Below, one piece after another: positions 16,915 through 26,620 of a DNA stretch of 64,000 nucleotides (positions are counted from its first letter, which is position 1; every line of letters begins with the position of its first letter). The DNA lies in assembly GCF_007752935.1 (NCBI RefSeq), contig NZ_CP036319.1:4816501-4880500 (forward strand), given 5' to 3'. Position numbers and translations under genes: made by a program. The notes below the pieces were generated by a model, which saw only the letters and a list, made by a program, of their open reading frames with translations, was not told the DNA's origin and searched no databases. This DNA is from Crateriforma conspicua (lineage in GTDB: Bacteria > Planctomycetota > Planctomycetia > Pirellulales > Pirellulaceae).

Positions 16915-18282
16915 TCAAAAGCGATAGATCGCTTGATCGGTGCGAATCAGCAGCGAATCTTCCACCGCCACCGGCGACGCCATGATCTGTTCGCCCAAGT
17001 GATTTTCTTGGACCAGGTCGAATTCGTCGCCCGGTCGGACAACGAAGACGTCACCATCGTGGTTGGCAAAGTAGATTCGGCCACCGGCCAATAGCGGTGA
17101 AGCCGAAAAATTGCCTCCCAGCCGTTTCTTCCAAACAACGCTGCCGTCATCGGCGGCAAAGCAGGAAGCCACGCCGGAATCATCGACGATGTAAAGCAGC
17201 CCATCCAGCAACAACGGCGACGGCTTGGTCGGAACACCCCGCGACACCGTCCAGCGGACATGCGTGTTGCTGACGTCGCCGGTACCGGTCACGTCGACCG
17301 CCCACAATTCCTTGCTGCCAAAGCCGGTGGCAAAGATCACCAGATCCTGATGCACCACCGGACGCGGCACAACCGAAAACCCGCTGCCGTGATCCACGCG
17401 CCAGATTTCTTCACCGCTGGACGGGTCCAATGAAATCATCCATTGGGCGCCCATGCAGATCAGTTGATCACGTCCCTTGGAATCTTCAATCGCGATGGGA
17501 GTGCAATAGGATTTTCGCTGGTCACCGTTGCTGGCTCGCATCGGCGGACGGTCGGCCTTCCAAATGGTTTCGCCGGTCGCTTTGTCCAGTGCCACGACAT
17601 ACTGCTGTTCCATCCCGTCTTGAATCAGGATCAGTTTGTCGTCGTACACCATTGGCGAACTGCCGGGTCCGACCGCATGCTTCAACGGCAAGACTCGTGA
17701 CCACACGACGTCGCCGCTGTCACGGTCAATGCAAAAGGTGCCAAACGTTCCGAAGTGGCAAAAAACGGAATCGCCATCGATCACGGGCGTCGGTGACGCG
17801 TAACTGTTCAGGGAGTGAATCGCGTCGGGTTGCTGAACCGTGGTCAGGTCGATCGTTTTGGTCAAGCTGCCTGATTGCAGATCGACGGCCAACAGTTTCA
17901 ATTCGATCGAAGCAGCGATCGCAAGCGTGCGAAACTTCTTTTCATCGTTGTCTGTTTTTCGCAGCAACTCCAAGCGTTCTTCTTCGGTCGGTTGGCGTTC
18001 CACCGCGGTGGTCATCCAAACAACACCGTCGGCAACGACTGGCGACGACCAACCTTTGCCGACAAGCTCCGTCCGCCAAAGCGACGTTGTTTCGCCACCG
18101 AATTCGACGGGCGGATTCTGTTGCATCGCAATGCCGTCACCACTTGGCCCGCGGAACTGAGGCCACCAAGCCGCCTTGGCCGCGCTGCCGGACGGTTCCG
18201 CAGCGGACGAAGCGGCATGATCGCCGCCGGAGACCAACAACATGATCGTCGCGGCCGAAACGCCGCGCAGCATCCACTTCAT
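16915..18282 (-). CDS. Secreted PQQ-like beta-propeller repeat protein
   Basis: A 455-residue exported protein. The signal region MKWMLRGVSAATIMLLVSGG is followed by WWPQFRGPSGDG, a stretch very common at the front of planctomycete PQQ-like propeller proteins. Repeated blades follow, with motifs such as LLAVDLQSGSL, CIDRDSGDVVW, VVALDKATGETIWKAD, SLDPSSGEEIWRVD and CFAADDGSVVWKKRL. These resemble BamB and quinoprotein propellers; I see no clear quinone-binding or catalytic signature, so an enzyme activity is not supported. It lies 61 bases downstream of the sulfatase on the same strand, so the two probably form an operon. Confidence 0.85.
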   Translation of the reverse strand: MKWMLRGVSAATIMLLVSGGDHAASSAAEPSGSAAKAAWWPQFRGPSGDGIAMQQNPPVEFGGETTSLWRTELVGKGWSSPVVADGVVWMTTAVERQPTEEERLELLRKTDNDEKKFRTLAIAASIELKLLAVDLQSGSLTKTIDLTTVQQPDAIHSLNSYASPTPVIDGDSVFCHFGTFGTFCIDRDSGDVVWSRVLPLKHAVGPGSSPMVYDDKLILIQDGMEQQYVVALDKATGETIWKADRPPMRASNGDQRKSYCTPIAIEDSKGRDQLICMGAQWMISLDPSSGEEIWRVDHGSGFSVVPRPVVHQDLVIFATGFGSKELWAVDVTGTGDVSNTHVRWTVSRGVPTKPSPLLLDGLLYIVDDSGVASCFAADDGSVVWKKRLGGNFSASPLLAGGRIYFANHDGDVFVVRPGDEFDLVQENHLGEQIMASPVAVEDSLLIRTDQAIYRF

Positions 18283-18343
18283 CGATTCATTCTTTCTGGA
18301 AGTTGAAAACACCAATGTGGGCACGTCGGCATTGCGAGCCGAA

Positions 18344-19912
18344 CTACTTCGCTTGGCGGTTGATCGGTTCGTCCACGACCATCGCCTTGGGAAACGCCGC
18401 CGCATCATTCCCGCCGCGGTCGTCCCAACGCTTGTTCTGGCTTCTGCCCGCGGGCTGATTCATCGGAATGTCCATCCCACCGGCCTGGCCGAGCATCGAA
18501 TACAACTGATTTTCCATTTCCTGAACCACGTTTTGATACTCAGGATCATGGATCAAGTTCTTCGTTTCCTTGGGATCGTTCGACAAATCGTACAGTTCGT
18601 CGGTATCCCACAATCCGTAATACGTGATGTACTTGAACCGATCCCCTCGCAACGCGAACTGCGTCGGTGATTGGGGGAAATTCTTTTCCCAGTAATAGAC
18701 GTACAAGAAATAGTCACGCCACGGCTGATCCGAATCATTCGGCAATTCCAAGAAACTGCGACCATCCATGTATTCGGGGGTCGTCAACCCGGCGGCATGC
18801 ATGATCGTCGGGCCGACGTCAATGTTCCCGATGACTTGTCCGACGACCTTGCCGCCGTCATACAGGTCGGGACACTGCATCATCATCGGAACACGAATGG
18901 ATTCTTCGTAGGAAACACGTTTATCAATCAAACCGTGTTCGCCCCACATGAAACCGTTATCGCCCATATAAACGATCAACGTTTCGTCGTGAATGCCTTT
19001 GTCTTTCAAACGCTGCAACACCCGGCCGACGCTATCATCAACAGCCAGCAACGATTCACAGTACCGCCGATACAAGTAATCCAGTCCGCGATCACTGTGG
19101 TACGAAAAATCGATCCCGTGCCAACTGTTGCGTTGATCACGAACCCATCGGGGTGAATTATTTTCGGCGGTGATGTCTTTGCCCCGTGGCAAGAAGCTTA
19201 GGTCAGCATCGGCATATCGATCTTCGTGACGTTCGGCTGGGGTAAAGTTCGCGTGAACCGCCTTGTGCGACAGATACATAAAGAAAGGTTGATCGTCACT
19301 TTGTTGATCTAACCAATCCAATGCGTAATCGGTCAGTTCGTCGGTGATATAGCCCTTCTGTTTGACTCTTTCGCCGTTGACGTTCAACGTGTAATTGGGA
19401 CCTGGCGGCAAGTAATTGCCTTGACCGCGAAAACTGACCCAATGGTCAAATCCCGGTCTTGGCTCATCATTCCCACCACCCATGTGCCATTTGCCGAAGA
19501 ACCCGGTCTTGTATCCGGCTTGCTGCAAGTATTGCGGAAAGAACAAGGTGCCCTCGGGGACGGCACGGTTGTTGTCGATCACACGGTGTTTGTGGGTGTA
19601 CAGGCCGGTCAGAATCGACGCGCGGCTGGGCGAACACAGCGATGTGGTGACAAACGCATTCTTTAGATGCACACCATTGGATGCCAGCGAATCCAAGTGC
19701 GGGGTTTCCAAGAAGGGATGCCCCATGAAGCTCATCGCATCATAGCGGTGATCATCGGTCAAAATGAAAATGACGTTGCGTGGCTGGACTCCGGCGCGTT
19801 GCTGAACCGATGGCAAATCATCGCCTTGAGCAAACACCAAGCCATTGGACAAACACAAAGCAAGACACCACGCCGACAAACACAGCGTGGAAACAGCAGG
19901 TCGGAACATCAT
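18344..19912 (-). CDS. Exported sulfatase (formylglycine type)
   Basis: The protein has 522 residues. A signal peptide (MMFRPAVSTLCLSAWCLA) is followed by the sulfatase fold: NVIFILTDDHRYD with metal-binding Asp pair, the active-site CSPSRASILTG whose Cys is converted to formylglycine, GYKTGFFGKWHMG, and GDNGFMWGEHGL. It cleaves sulfate esters, most likely from algal polysaccharides, as is common in marine planctomycetes; the exact substrate cannot be read from the sequence. The conversion needs a formylglycine-generating or anaerobic maturase not seen here. ATG 19912 is used; a second ATG lies directly after it. It is transcribed with the downstream propeller protein. Confidence 0.93.
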   Translation of the reverse strand: MMFRPAVSTLCLSAWCLALCLSNGLVFAQGDDLPSVQQRAGVQPRNVIFILTDDHRYDAMSFMGHPFLETPHLDSLASNGVHLKNAFVTTSLCSPSRASILTGLYTHKHRVIDNNRAVPEGTLFFPQYLQQAGYKTGFFGKWHMGGGNDEPRPGFDHWVSFRGQGNYLPPGPNYTLNVNGERVKQKGYITDELTDYALDWLDQQSDDQPFFMYLSHKAVHANFTPAERHEDRYADADLSFLPRGKDITAENNSPRWVRDQRNSWHGIDFSYHSDRGLDYLYRRYCESLLAVDDSVGRVLQRLKDKGIHDETLIVYMGDNGFMWGEHGLIDKRVSYEESIRVPMMMQCPDLYDGGKVVGQVIGNIDVGPTIMHAAGLTTPEYMDGRSFLELPNDSDQPWRDYFLYVYYWEKNFPQSPTQFALRGDRFKYITYYGLWDTDELYDLSNDPKETKNLIHDPEYQNVVQEMENQLYSMLGQAGGMDIPMNQPAGRSQNKRWDDRGGNDAAAFPKAMVVDEPINRQAK

Positions 19913-20053
19913 TCCGGAATTCTCGAAATCGGTGCGGAGGGGCAAATCAGGAAGGGTCGCTGCAACAGCGACGTCATGCGAAGCGCGCATTCTAAACCAA
20001 ACCGCGTCGCTTTGCGTGCCAACCCGATTTCATCCCATCGGCGATCCCGTCGT

Positions 20054-20890
20054 TCACCAAGTTCCGCGAAAGACCTCCGCCGCTCCGCCGGTCATGAACA
20101 CATGATCGCTGTCTTCATCCCACCGCAGTGTCAGGTCGCCACCGAGCAGGTGATTCAAGATGGTTCGTTCGGTTCGTCCCGTCAAAACACCGGCGACACA
20201 AACCGCCGACGCACCGGTGCCGCACGCCCAAGTCTCGCCGCTGCCACGTTCCCAAGTCCGCTGTCGGACCTCGGTCGGTGACAGGACTTCGACAAATTCG
20301 ACGTTCACACGTTTGGGAAAACGGGGATCGTTTTCCAACTGTGGCCCGATCTTCAGCACCCATTCATCGTCGGCATGATCAACGAACACGACGCAGTGCG
20401 GGTTGCCCATCGAAACGCAGGTCACGGGAAAATGGCGTCCGTCGATTTCCACTTGCACGTCAACAACATGAGGATCGCCCGGAATCAGGGTCGGTATTCG
20501 TTCGGGCTGCAGTATCGGCTTGCCCATGTCGACGGTGACCTGACAAACCTTTCCGTCGTCATCGCATTGCGTTTGGATCGTATAAACCTGGCCCCCCGAT
20601 TCGATGGTCAGTGGCGACGCTTTGGCGTACCCGCGGTCTTGGACCAATTTGGCGACGCAACGAATCCCATTGCCACACATTTCGCTTTCGCTGCCGTCCG
20701 CATTGAACATGTGCATCCACGCGTCGGCCTGCTCACTAGGGCGAACCAAAATCAGCCCATCGGCACCCACGCCGAAACGTCGATGGGAAATGCGTCGCGC
20801 CAATTCCGGCAGATTCGACGGCACGGTCTGATCGAAGCAATCGACATAAACATAGTCGTTGCCCGCACCGTGCATTTTGACAAATTCCAT
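20054..20890 (-). CDS. dapF: Diaminopimelate epimerase
   Basis: The 278-residue protein has both catalytic-cysteine motifs: MCGNGIRCVAK (first Cys) and GSGETWACGTGASA (second Cys). The start MEFVKMHGAGNDYVYVD is typical. It interconverts LL- and meso-diaminopimelate for lysine and peptidoglycan synthesis. Its presence fits the current view that planctomycetes make peptidoglycan. It lies between the kinase fusion and the sulfatase, all leftward, with gaps of 141 to 189 bases, so it may have its own promoter. Confidence 0.96.
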   Translation of the reverse strand: MEFVKMHGAGNDYVYVDCFDQTVPSNLPELARRISHRRFGVGADGLILVRPSEQADAWMHMFNADGSESEMCGNGIRCVAKLVQDRGYAKASPLTIESGGQVYTIQTQCDDDGKVCQVTVDMGKPILQPERIPTLIPGDPHVVDVQVEIDGRHFPVTCVSMGNPHCVVFVDHADDEWVLKIGPQLENDPRFPKRVNVEFVEVLSPTEVRQRTWERGSGETWACGTGASAVCVAGVLTGRTERTILNHLLGGDLTLRWDEDSDHVFMTGGAAEVFRGTW

Positions 20891-21079
20891 GAGACCTTTC
20901 GCGTGGTGGGTGGGGAATGTTCTTTAGACGAGCGAACCTGTCGTCGGCGGGTTCGCGATACGATGGGCGCCGATATGACCGTCCAGGCAGCATCCAAGTG
21001 CGACAACACACGGGCAAGCATCCGGCGACAGGCGTGATCGCCGATCGGAAGCAGCGTTGCCCCGACCGGCCCGGCAAGA

Positions 21080-23836
21080 TCATTCGACGGGCTGTTCGTT
21101 CAGCCACTGGATCCAGCCCGCCAGATCGCTTTCGTCAATCGCCGGTTTTGGAAGTGACGGCAACTTATTACTGCCGGGCACGCCCGGGGTCTGGGCACGT
21201 ACGGTCAACAGGCCATTGATGTCGACTTCGAAGCCGATCATGCGAGCCCGTTTGGCCGACGAATCGTTCGCCAAATCCAGGTCGAAGTCGTATTGTCCCA
21301 GGGATTGCCAGTGTTTGCCAAGAGGCCCTGAGCTTTCGACCAGAGACAGAGTCAACGATTCCTTTTGTTTCCCGGCACTGATTCGTCGATTCGTCCGAGC
21401 CGGCAAGATGGTGCCGCGCGGAATGATGGGCAGAATGCGGCTGCGTCCCTGCGCGTCTTCGACCAAAACACCGATCTGTTGGCTGGCCACGTTTCGCGGG
21501 GGCATCGGAATATCACCACGACCGGGCAATTCCCCTGAAAGACAGATCGCGGCACCACAGGCCACATCATGGCGATCCGCCATCGTGACATTCGCGGCGG
21601 CGGGGACCCCGGCAAAGATCCGCTTCTTCAATTCCGGCATCCGCAATAGCGGTCCCAGCCCGACCACATGATCAAGTTGGTCGGGCCGGATCGACGCGCG
21701 TTCACAGGCCTGTCGGATGTGTTTGGTGACTTGGTCGATCAAGTCTTCACATCGCAGCATCCACTGCATGCGATCCACGACGACGGACACGGGGTGCGAT
21801 GCGGCTTCGATCGTAATTTTGACGCTGGGCAACATGATCAGCGACTGGATCGCACGCTCGCACGCCGTCTGCAGCCGCGCGGCACGTCGCAAGGTTTTGC
21901 GTGGATCCAGATCGATCGACCGGCTGTACATCTCCGCGGCCAAGTCGACCAGACGTTGAATCCAAATCAGCGTGCCGTGATTCCAATGCCCGCTGGCCCC
22001 CAACTGTTCCAGCCGACCATTTTCGCAGCGAACGACCACCGCCTCGCACGCCTGGCCGGTCAGCCCAACAAACAAGACATGACGGCTTTCGTCACCCGGC
22101 ATGGGTTCAGATTCGGCCGGATCATCCAACACCAACGGATTGTCGTCCGTGGGGGCCGATGCTGTTCCCCCACATTGATGTTGCATCATCATCAATTGCA
22201 CGCACGCCAATGATCGGTCCACCAAGCGAACCGAACGCAGGCCGGCGATGGTCGCCGATTGCATGATGCTGCGGCGATGCAGTTGGTCATAAACCGATGG
22301 GACTGTGATCGCCACCGCTTCGGGCGGCTGTTTGCGATTCCACGCCTGGCGCATCGCGCGGCGGATCATCGCGCCCATCAAGACTTCCGGCGGGCAATTG
22401 CGTCCACAAACTTGCCGACCGATCGTGGGCTGGCCGAAATACATCGGCAAACACCGAATCACTTGGTCGGGATTGGTCGATTGACGCTGGGTCGCAACAT
22501 CGCCGAACCGCATCGTGCCGTCGCTGCCGGTCATCACCATTCGAAACAGCGGTTGGCCCAGTTCGCCGGGCGTCAAATTCCGCAGCGATCCGCTTAAGTC
22601 GGTACTGGCGGCGGCCAAGTCGAACATACCCAGATCCAGACCGACGATCTCGGTCCGACGGGCGACCGTGGATTCACCGCCGTAGGTGGAACCACCAATG
22701 ATCGTGCTGCTGTCTTGTGCGATCGCCTGCATGGGCGCCAACTGTTGCAACCAAGACGGCGCGGCTTCGGATGCGACGTAACCCGCCAAGTCTTCGATCA
22801 CTTCATCCAGCGAGTTGTATCGGGCCCCCGGTGACTTTGCCATCATGCGTCGAAACACGTTGGCAAAATTCATGTCGACGTCATCGCGGATCTGCATCAG
22901 ATCAGGTATTTCGCCGTGGCGGTGGCCGTACACTTGGTCCAAGAATTCGCCGGGATACGGCGTGCGTCCGGTCAGCAAGAAATACAGTGTCGCCCCCAGC
23001 GAATAGATATCGCTGCGTGAATCAATCGATTCCGGGTCTTCCAACTGTTCGGGCGACATGAACGACAGGGTGCCGATCAGCTTTCCCGGTCGGCGTTTGC
23101 CCCGTGATCGTTGTTTGCCAGCGGTTTTGCCATCGCCGTGCTTTCCTGACTTGGCATCGGCCGTACTGGAAACGGCGTCGGTCTTGGCCGACGGCCGAAT
23201 CGCGTCGACCGCTAGCGAGCTAATTTGGGCCAACCCCAAATCCAAAACCTTGACCGTCCCATCGGTGGTTCGCATCAAGTTTCCCGGCTTGACGTCGCGG
23301 TGCACCACGCCGGCACGGTGTGCGTGCAGCAACCCCAGCGCGGCTTGCCGAATGACATCCGCCGCATCGCCGACGGTCAGCGGCCCGCCTTCGGATACGA
23401 TCTGGGTCAACGTTTTTCCATCGACGTATTCCATCGCCAGATAGGGCACGCCGTCTTGTTCGCCCGCGTCAAACGCGGTGACGATGTTCGGATGCATGAC
23501 GCGAGAGGCGGCGCGAACCTCCGAAAAAAATCGTTCGATTGCTTTGGCATCGCCCAGACGGTGCACGGGCAGCGTCTTCAGTGCGACGGTTCGCTGCATC
23601 CGCACGTGTTCGGCCAAGAAAACTTGGCCCATGCCGCCGGAACCCAGCAGCGACTTGATCTCGTAATCGCCCAAGCGGTCGTGGACCTCCAAGACATCAT
23701 CGGCCGATTCGCCTTGGGAAACTTCGAACAGCCCCGCTTCGGTCAAGTCGTGCGAACCCGCCTCCCCATCGCCGGTGGACCATTCTCGGGTCGCATCGTC
23801 GTCGCGAAAATCGCCGTTCGGTGGATTTGCGGACAC
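21080..23836 (-). CDS. Ser/Thr protein kinase fused to an Hsp70-like module
   Basis: A 918-residue soluble protein with no membrane segment. Residues about 57-350 form a Hanks-type kinase: Gly loop LLGSGGMGQVF, Lys87, HRDVKPGN at 179-186, DLG at 199-201 (in place of DFG), and SPEQ near 261. A Lys/Arg-rich insert of about 40 residues lies in the activation segment. From about 395 to the end it follows the order of DnaK: VGLDLGMFDLAAAS (compare IGIDLGTTNS), PEAVAITVPSVYDQLHRRS, VVGLGPLLRMPELKKRIF, then a substrate-domain-like part with IIPRGTILPARTNRR and IGFEVDINGLLTVRA. The phosphate-loop Thr of DnaK is Met404 here, so ATP hydrolysis by this half may be altered. It may couple phosphorylation to protein folding or client sensing; that is inference. 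Confidence 0.88.
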   Translation of the reverse strand: MSANPPNGDFRDDDATREWSTGDGEAGSHDLTEAGLFEVSQGESADDVLEVHDRLGDYEIKSLLGSGGMGQVFLAEHVRMQRTVALKTLPVHRLGDAKAIERFFSEVRAASRVMHPNIVTAFDAGEQDGVPYLAMEYVDGKTLTQIVSEGGPLTVGDAADVIRQAALGLLHAHRAGVVHRDVKPGNLMRTTDGTVKVLDLGLAQISSLAVDAIRPSAKTDAVSSTADAKSGKHGDGKTAGKQRSRGKRRPGKLIGTLSFMSPEQLEDPESIDSRSDIYSLGATLYFLLTGRTPYPGEFLDQVYGHRHGEIPDLMQIRDDVDMNFANVFRRMMAKSPGARYNSLDEVIEDLAGYVASEAAPSWLQQLAPMQAIAQDSSTIIGGSTYGGESTVARRTEIVGLDLGMFDLAAASTDLSGSLRNLTPGELGQPLFRMVMTGSDGTMRFGDVATQRQSTNPDQVIRCLPMYFGQPTIGRQVCGRNCPPEVLMGAMIRRAMRQAWNRKQPPEAVAITVPSVYDQLHRRSIMQSATIAGLRSVRLVDRSLACVQLMMMQHQCGGTASAPTDDNPLVLDDPAESEPMPGDESRHVLFVGLTGQACEAVVVRCENGRLEQLGASGHWNHGTLIWIQRLVDLAAEMYSRSIDLDPRKTLRRAARLQTACERAIQSLIMLPSVKITIEAASHPVSVVVDRMQWMLRCEDLIDQVTKHIRQACERASIRPDQLDHVVGLGPLLRMPELKKRIFAGVPAAANVTMADRHDVACGAAICLSGELPGRGDIPMPPRNVASQQIGVLVEDAQGRSRILPIIPRGTILPARTNRRISAGKQKESLTLSLVESSGPLGKHWQSLGQYDFDLDLANDSSAKRARMIGFEVDINGLLTVRAQTPGVPGSNKLPSLPKPAIDESDLAGWIQWLNEQPVE

Positions 23837-24281
23837 GTTGAGATCAAATACCAGATGGATGACGGCCGAGACGGTGAACTTTCAACGCAAAACTCGGTCC
23901 GACGGTTCGCGATGGAACGACCGCCGGGGTCGTCACACCGCATCGGCTGACGTTTAATGGTGTGGAACTTAATGACTGACGACGGGGCAACATTTATGTC
24001 GGCCGTGGGGCGCGAAAAACACCGGTACGGATGTCAAAAATCGGATCGCCCGCCACCGGGACGAACCGCCCATCGAACGCAAACCGAGCCATGATCGTAC
24101 CCGTCGACGTGCGAATCGACGAACCCGCGGGATCGGCGGAAACGCCGATGTGTCAACGGGTCGCCCCCTTCGCTTGGCGGTTCCCATTCTAGCCACCGTG
24201 CCGGATGATCCAGGTTTCGCAGCCGCGATGTGTGCCCGAGAAAGCCGATCCGGCATCCGCAGTTTTTGGACTTTTTGCTTG
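23837..24281. other. Divergent intergenic region, nothing recognised
   Basis: 445 bases between the kinase fusion and hemC. The hemC frame is open back to an ATG at 24150, but that extension has no resemblance to the family. I see no RNA gene, repeat or clear promoter pair here. Confidence 0.45.
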
Positions 24282-25220
24282 ATGACAGATTTACCGATCG
24301 TGCGAATTGCCACGCGTGAGAGCCCTTTGGCGATGTGGCAGGCGCGTTTCGTTGCCCGGAAACTGGCGGACGCCGGTTTCGACACTCGTCTGGTCCCGCT
24401 GGTCAGTGGTGGCGATGTCGATCAGCGCCCGATCGACGGGACACGCAGCGTCGGTTTGTTCACCAAACGTATTCAGCAGGCATTGATCGACGACGAAGCC
24501 GATGTGGCGGTGCATTCGCTGAAGGATTTGCCGACCGAACCGGACGAGCGTTTCAAGCTGGCCGCCGTCCCGACCCGCGAAACGGTCAGCGACAGTCTGG
24601 TTTCGCCCCAGCGATACGACGTGGACACTTTGCCGAAATCGTCGGTCGTCGGCACGGGCAGCCGCCGCCGCATGGCCCAGTTGAAAGCACTGCGAAACGA
24701 CTTGGACATTCGGCCGATCCGTGGCAACGTCCAAACCCGTCTTTCCAAACTGAACAGCGGCGAGTTCGATGCGATCCTGTTGGCCGAAGCCGGCATCCGT
24801 CGGCTGGAGATGGACGACCTGCCGCGTCGAACGATTGAGCTTTCACAGATGCTGCCGGCACCGGGGCAGGGTGCTCTGGGTATCGAAGTTCGCGCCGGTG
24901 ACACGACGACATCGAATGCGGTTTCAAAACTGGACGATCCCAACAGTTGGCTGTGTGTGACAGCGGAACGAACCATCTTGTCGCAATTGCACGGCGGGTG
25001 TTTGGCGCCCATCGCCGTGTTGGCAACCATCGTTGACGATCGCATGAACGTCCACGCTCGTGTCTTGTCACATGACGGCCAACAGTGTCTGGACGAAACG
25101 GGTGAATTGGATTCGCCCGATGCGGAAGCGACGATCCAGTTGGCCACTAACATTGCGAACCGGTTGATCGAATCAGGCGCCAGAGAAATGATCGAACAAG
25201 AACGTTCGTCCAACCTGTGA
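24282..25220 (+). CDS. hemC: Hydroxymethylbilane synthase (porphobilinogen deaminase)
   Basis: The protein has 312 residues, the usual length. It starts with [16 protein letters not shown], has the substrate-binding [12 protein letters not shown] and [10 protein letters not shown], and the dipyrromethane-attachment Cys in HGGCLAPIA. It joins four porphobilinogens into the linear tetrapyrrole of the heme pathway. The start at 24282 is chosen because family similarity begins there. hemL follows 68 bases later on the same strand, so two steps of tetrapyrrole synthesis are probably co-expressed. Confidence 0.96.
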   Translation: MTDLPIVRIATRESPLAMWQARFVARKLADAGFDTRLVPLVSGGDVDQRPIDGTRSVGLFTKRIQQALIDDEADVAVHSLKDLPTEPDERFKLAAVPTRETVSDSLVSPQRYDVDTLPKSSVVGTGSRRRMAQLKALRNDLDIRPIRGNVQTRLSKLNSGEFDAILLAEAGIRRLEMDDLPRRTIELSQMLPAPGQGALGIEVRAGDTTTSNAVSKLDDPNSWLCVTAERTILSQLHGGCLAPIAVLATIVDDRMNVHARVLSHDGQQCLDETGELDSPDAEATIQLATNIANRLIESGAREMIEQERSSNL

Positions 25221-25288
25221 TTCGTCACCGCCACACCAAAAACTTCAACGCCTGACATTCACTGCAATCACTGCACGGTTCCCACGAC

Positions 25289-26605
25289 ATGACATCGATT
25301 TCATTGACAGCCGCCGCCGGCGAAAAAAGTCGCGCCGCCTTCGAATCCGCACGACAACTGATGCCCGGTGGGGTGAACAGTCCCGCACGAGCTTTCGGCG
25401 CCGTGGGCGGAACACCGCTGTTCATCGATCACGCCAAAGGCCCGCACCTATTTGACATCGATGGCAATCGGTACTTGGACTACATCGGTTCATGGGGACC
25501 GATGATTTTGGGTCACGCCCAAGACGAAGTGATCGATGCCATCACGGCAGCCGCATCGCGTGGGACCAGCTATGGCGCCCCCACGGAAGCCGAATCGGTG
25601 CTGGCGCAACAGATCATCGATGCGGTGGGTTCGATCGAAAAGGTGCGTCTGGTTAACAGCGGCACCGAAGCGACGATGAGCGCAATTCGCGTGGCACGTG
25701 GCGCCACCGGTCGAGAGAAAGTCATCAAGTTTGCCGGCAACTACCACGGCCACGTCGACAGTCTTTTGGTCGCCGCCGGCAGCAGCGCCGCAACCTTGGG
25801 CACGCCCGATTCCCCGGGTGTGACCGCTGGCGCCAGCCGCGACACCATCGTCCTGCGATACAACGACGTCGATGCGATCGGACAGTGCTTTGCCGATCAT
25901 CCCGGCCAAATCGCAGCCGTGATCATGGAACCGGTGGTCGGAAACATGGGGTGCGTCCCGGCCAGCGAAGCCTTCATGAAAGAAGTCCGACGGCTAACCG
26001 CAGATGACGGATGCGTGCTGATCTTTGATGAAGTGATGACCGGATTCCGTTTGGCCTACGGCGGTGCACAAGAACGCTATGGGATCACCCCCGATATGAC
26101 GACGCTTGGCAAAATCGTCGGCGGTGGCATGCCGCTGGGCGCCTACGGCGGCCGAAAGGACATCATGGATCAGGTGCTGCCCGCCGGAAAAGTCTTTCAA
26201 GCGGGAACCTTAAGCGGCAATCCGGTGGCAGTGGCCGCAGGCAGTAAGACCCTGGAAATTTTGAAACGCCAACCGCCCTACGAACAACTGGAACGCCTGG
26301 GCAAAAAGTTGGCCGATGGATTGGACGCGGCGGCAACGTCGGCCGAGATTCCCCACCAAGTCCAACAAGTCGGCAGCATGATGACGCTGTTCTTTCACGA
26401 TCAACCGGTCAACAGCTGGGACGATGCCGACCAATGCGATCGCGATCGGTTCGCCAAGTACTTTTGGGGCATGATCGGCCAAGGCGTCTACATGCCATGC
26501 AGCCAATTCGAAGCGTTGTTCTTCAGCCGCACGCATACCGAAGCGATGATCGACCAGACGATCGAAGCGGCGCAACAGGTCTTGGCCGCGATCGCATCTG
26601 ATTGA
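25289..26605 (+). CDS. hemL: Glutamate-1-semialdehyde 2,1-aminomutase
   Basis: The 438-residue protein shows the class III aminotransferase fold: RLVNSGTEATMSA, FAGNYHGHVDSLL, IFDEVMTGFRLA, and the PLP-binding Lys in TLGKIVGGGMPLGA. The front MPGGVNSPARAF is characteristic of HemL and separates it from other class III enzymes. It makes 5-aminolevulinate from glutamate-1-semialdehyde, the C5 route to heme. It is downstream of hemC and converges on the response regulator with a 15-base gap. Confidence 0.96.
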   Translation: MTSISLTAAAGEKSRAAFESARQLMPGGVNSPARAFGAVGGTPLFIDHAKGPHLFDIDGNRYLDYIGSWGPMILGHAQDEVIDAITAAASRGTSYGAPTEAESVLAQQIIDAVGSIEKVRLVNSGTEATMSAIRVARGATGREKVIKFAGNYHGHVDSLLVAAGSSAATLGTPDSPGVTAGASRDTIVLRYNDVDAIGQCFADHPGQIAAVIMEPVVGNMGCVPASEAFMKEVRRLTADDGCVLIFDEVMTGFRLAYGGAQERYGITPDMTTLGKIVGGGMPLGAYGGRKDIMDQVLPAGKVFQAGTLSGNPVAVAAGSKTLEILKRQPPYEQLERLGKKLADGLDAAATSAEIPHQVQQVGSMMTLFFHDQPVNSWDDADQCDRDRFAKYFWGMIGQGVYMPCSQFEALFFSRTHTEAMIDQTIEAAQQVLAAIASD

Positions 26606-26620
26606 CCCACCGTTACACGG

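Noticed and set aside
23969-24385. Leftward open frame of 138 residues overlapping the hemC start
   Set aside because: It is antisense to hemC over its first part, basic and low-complexity, with no signal or domain; it looks like a shadow of GC-rich sequence.
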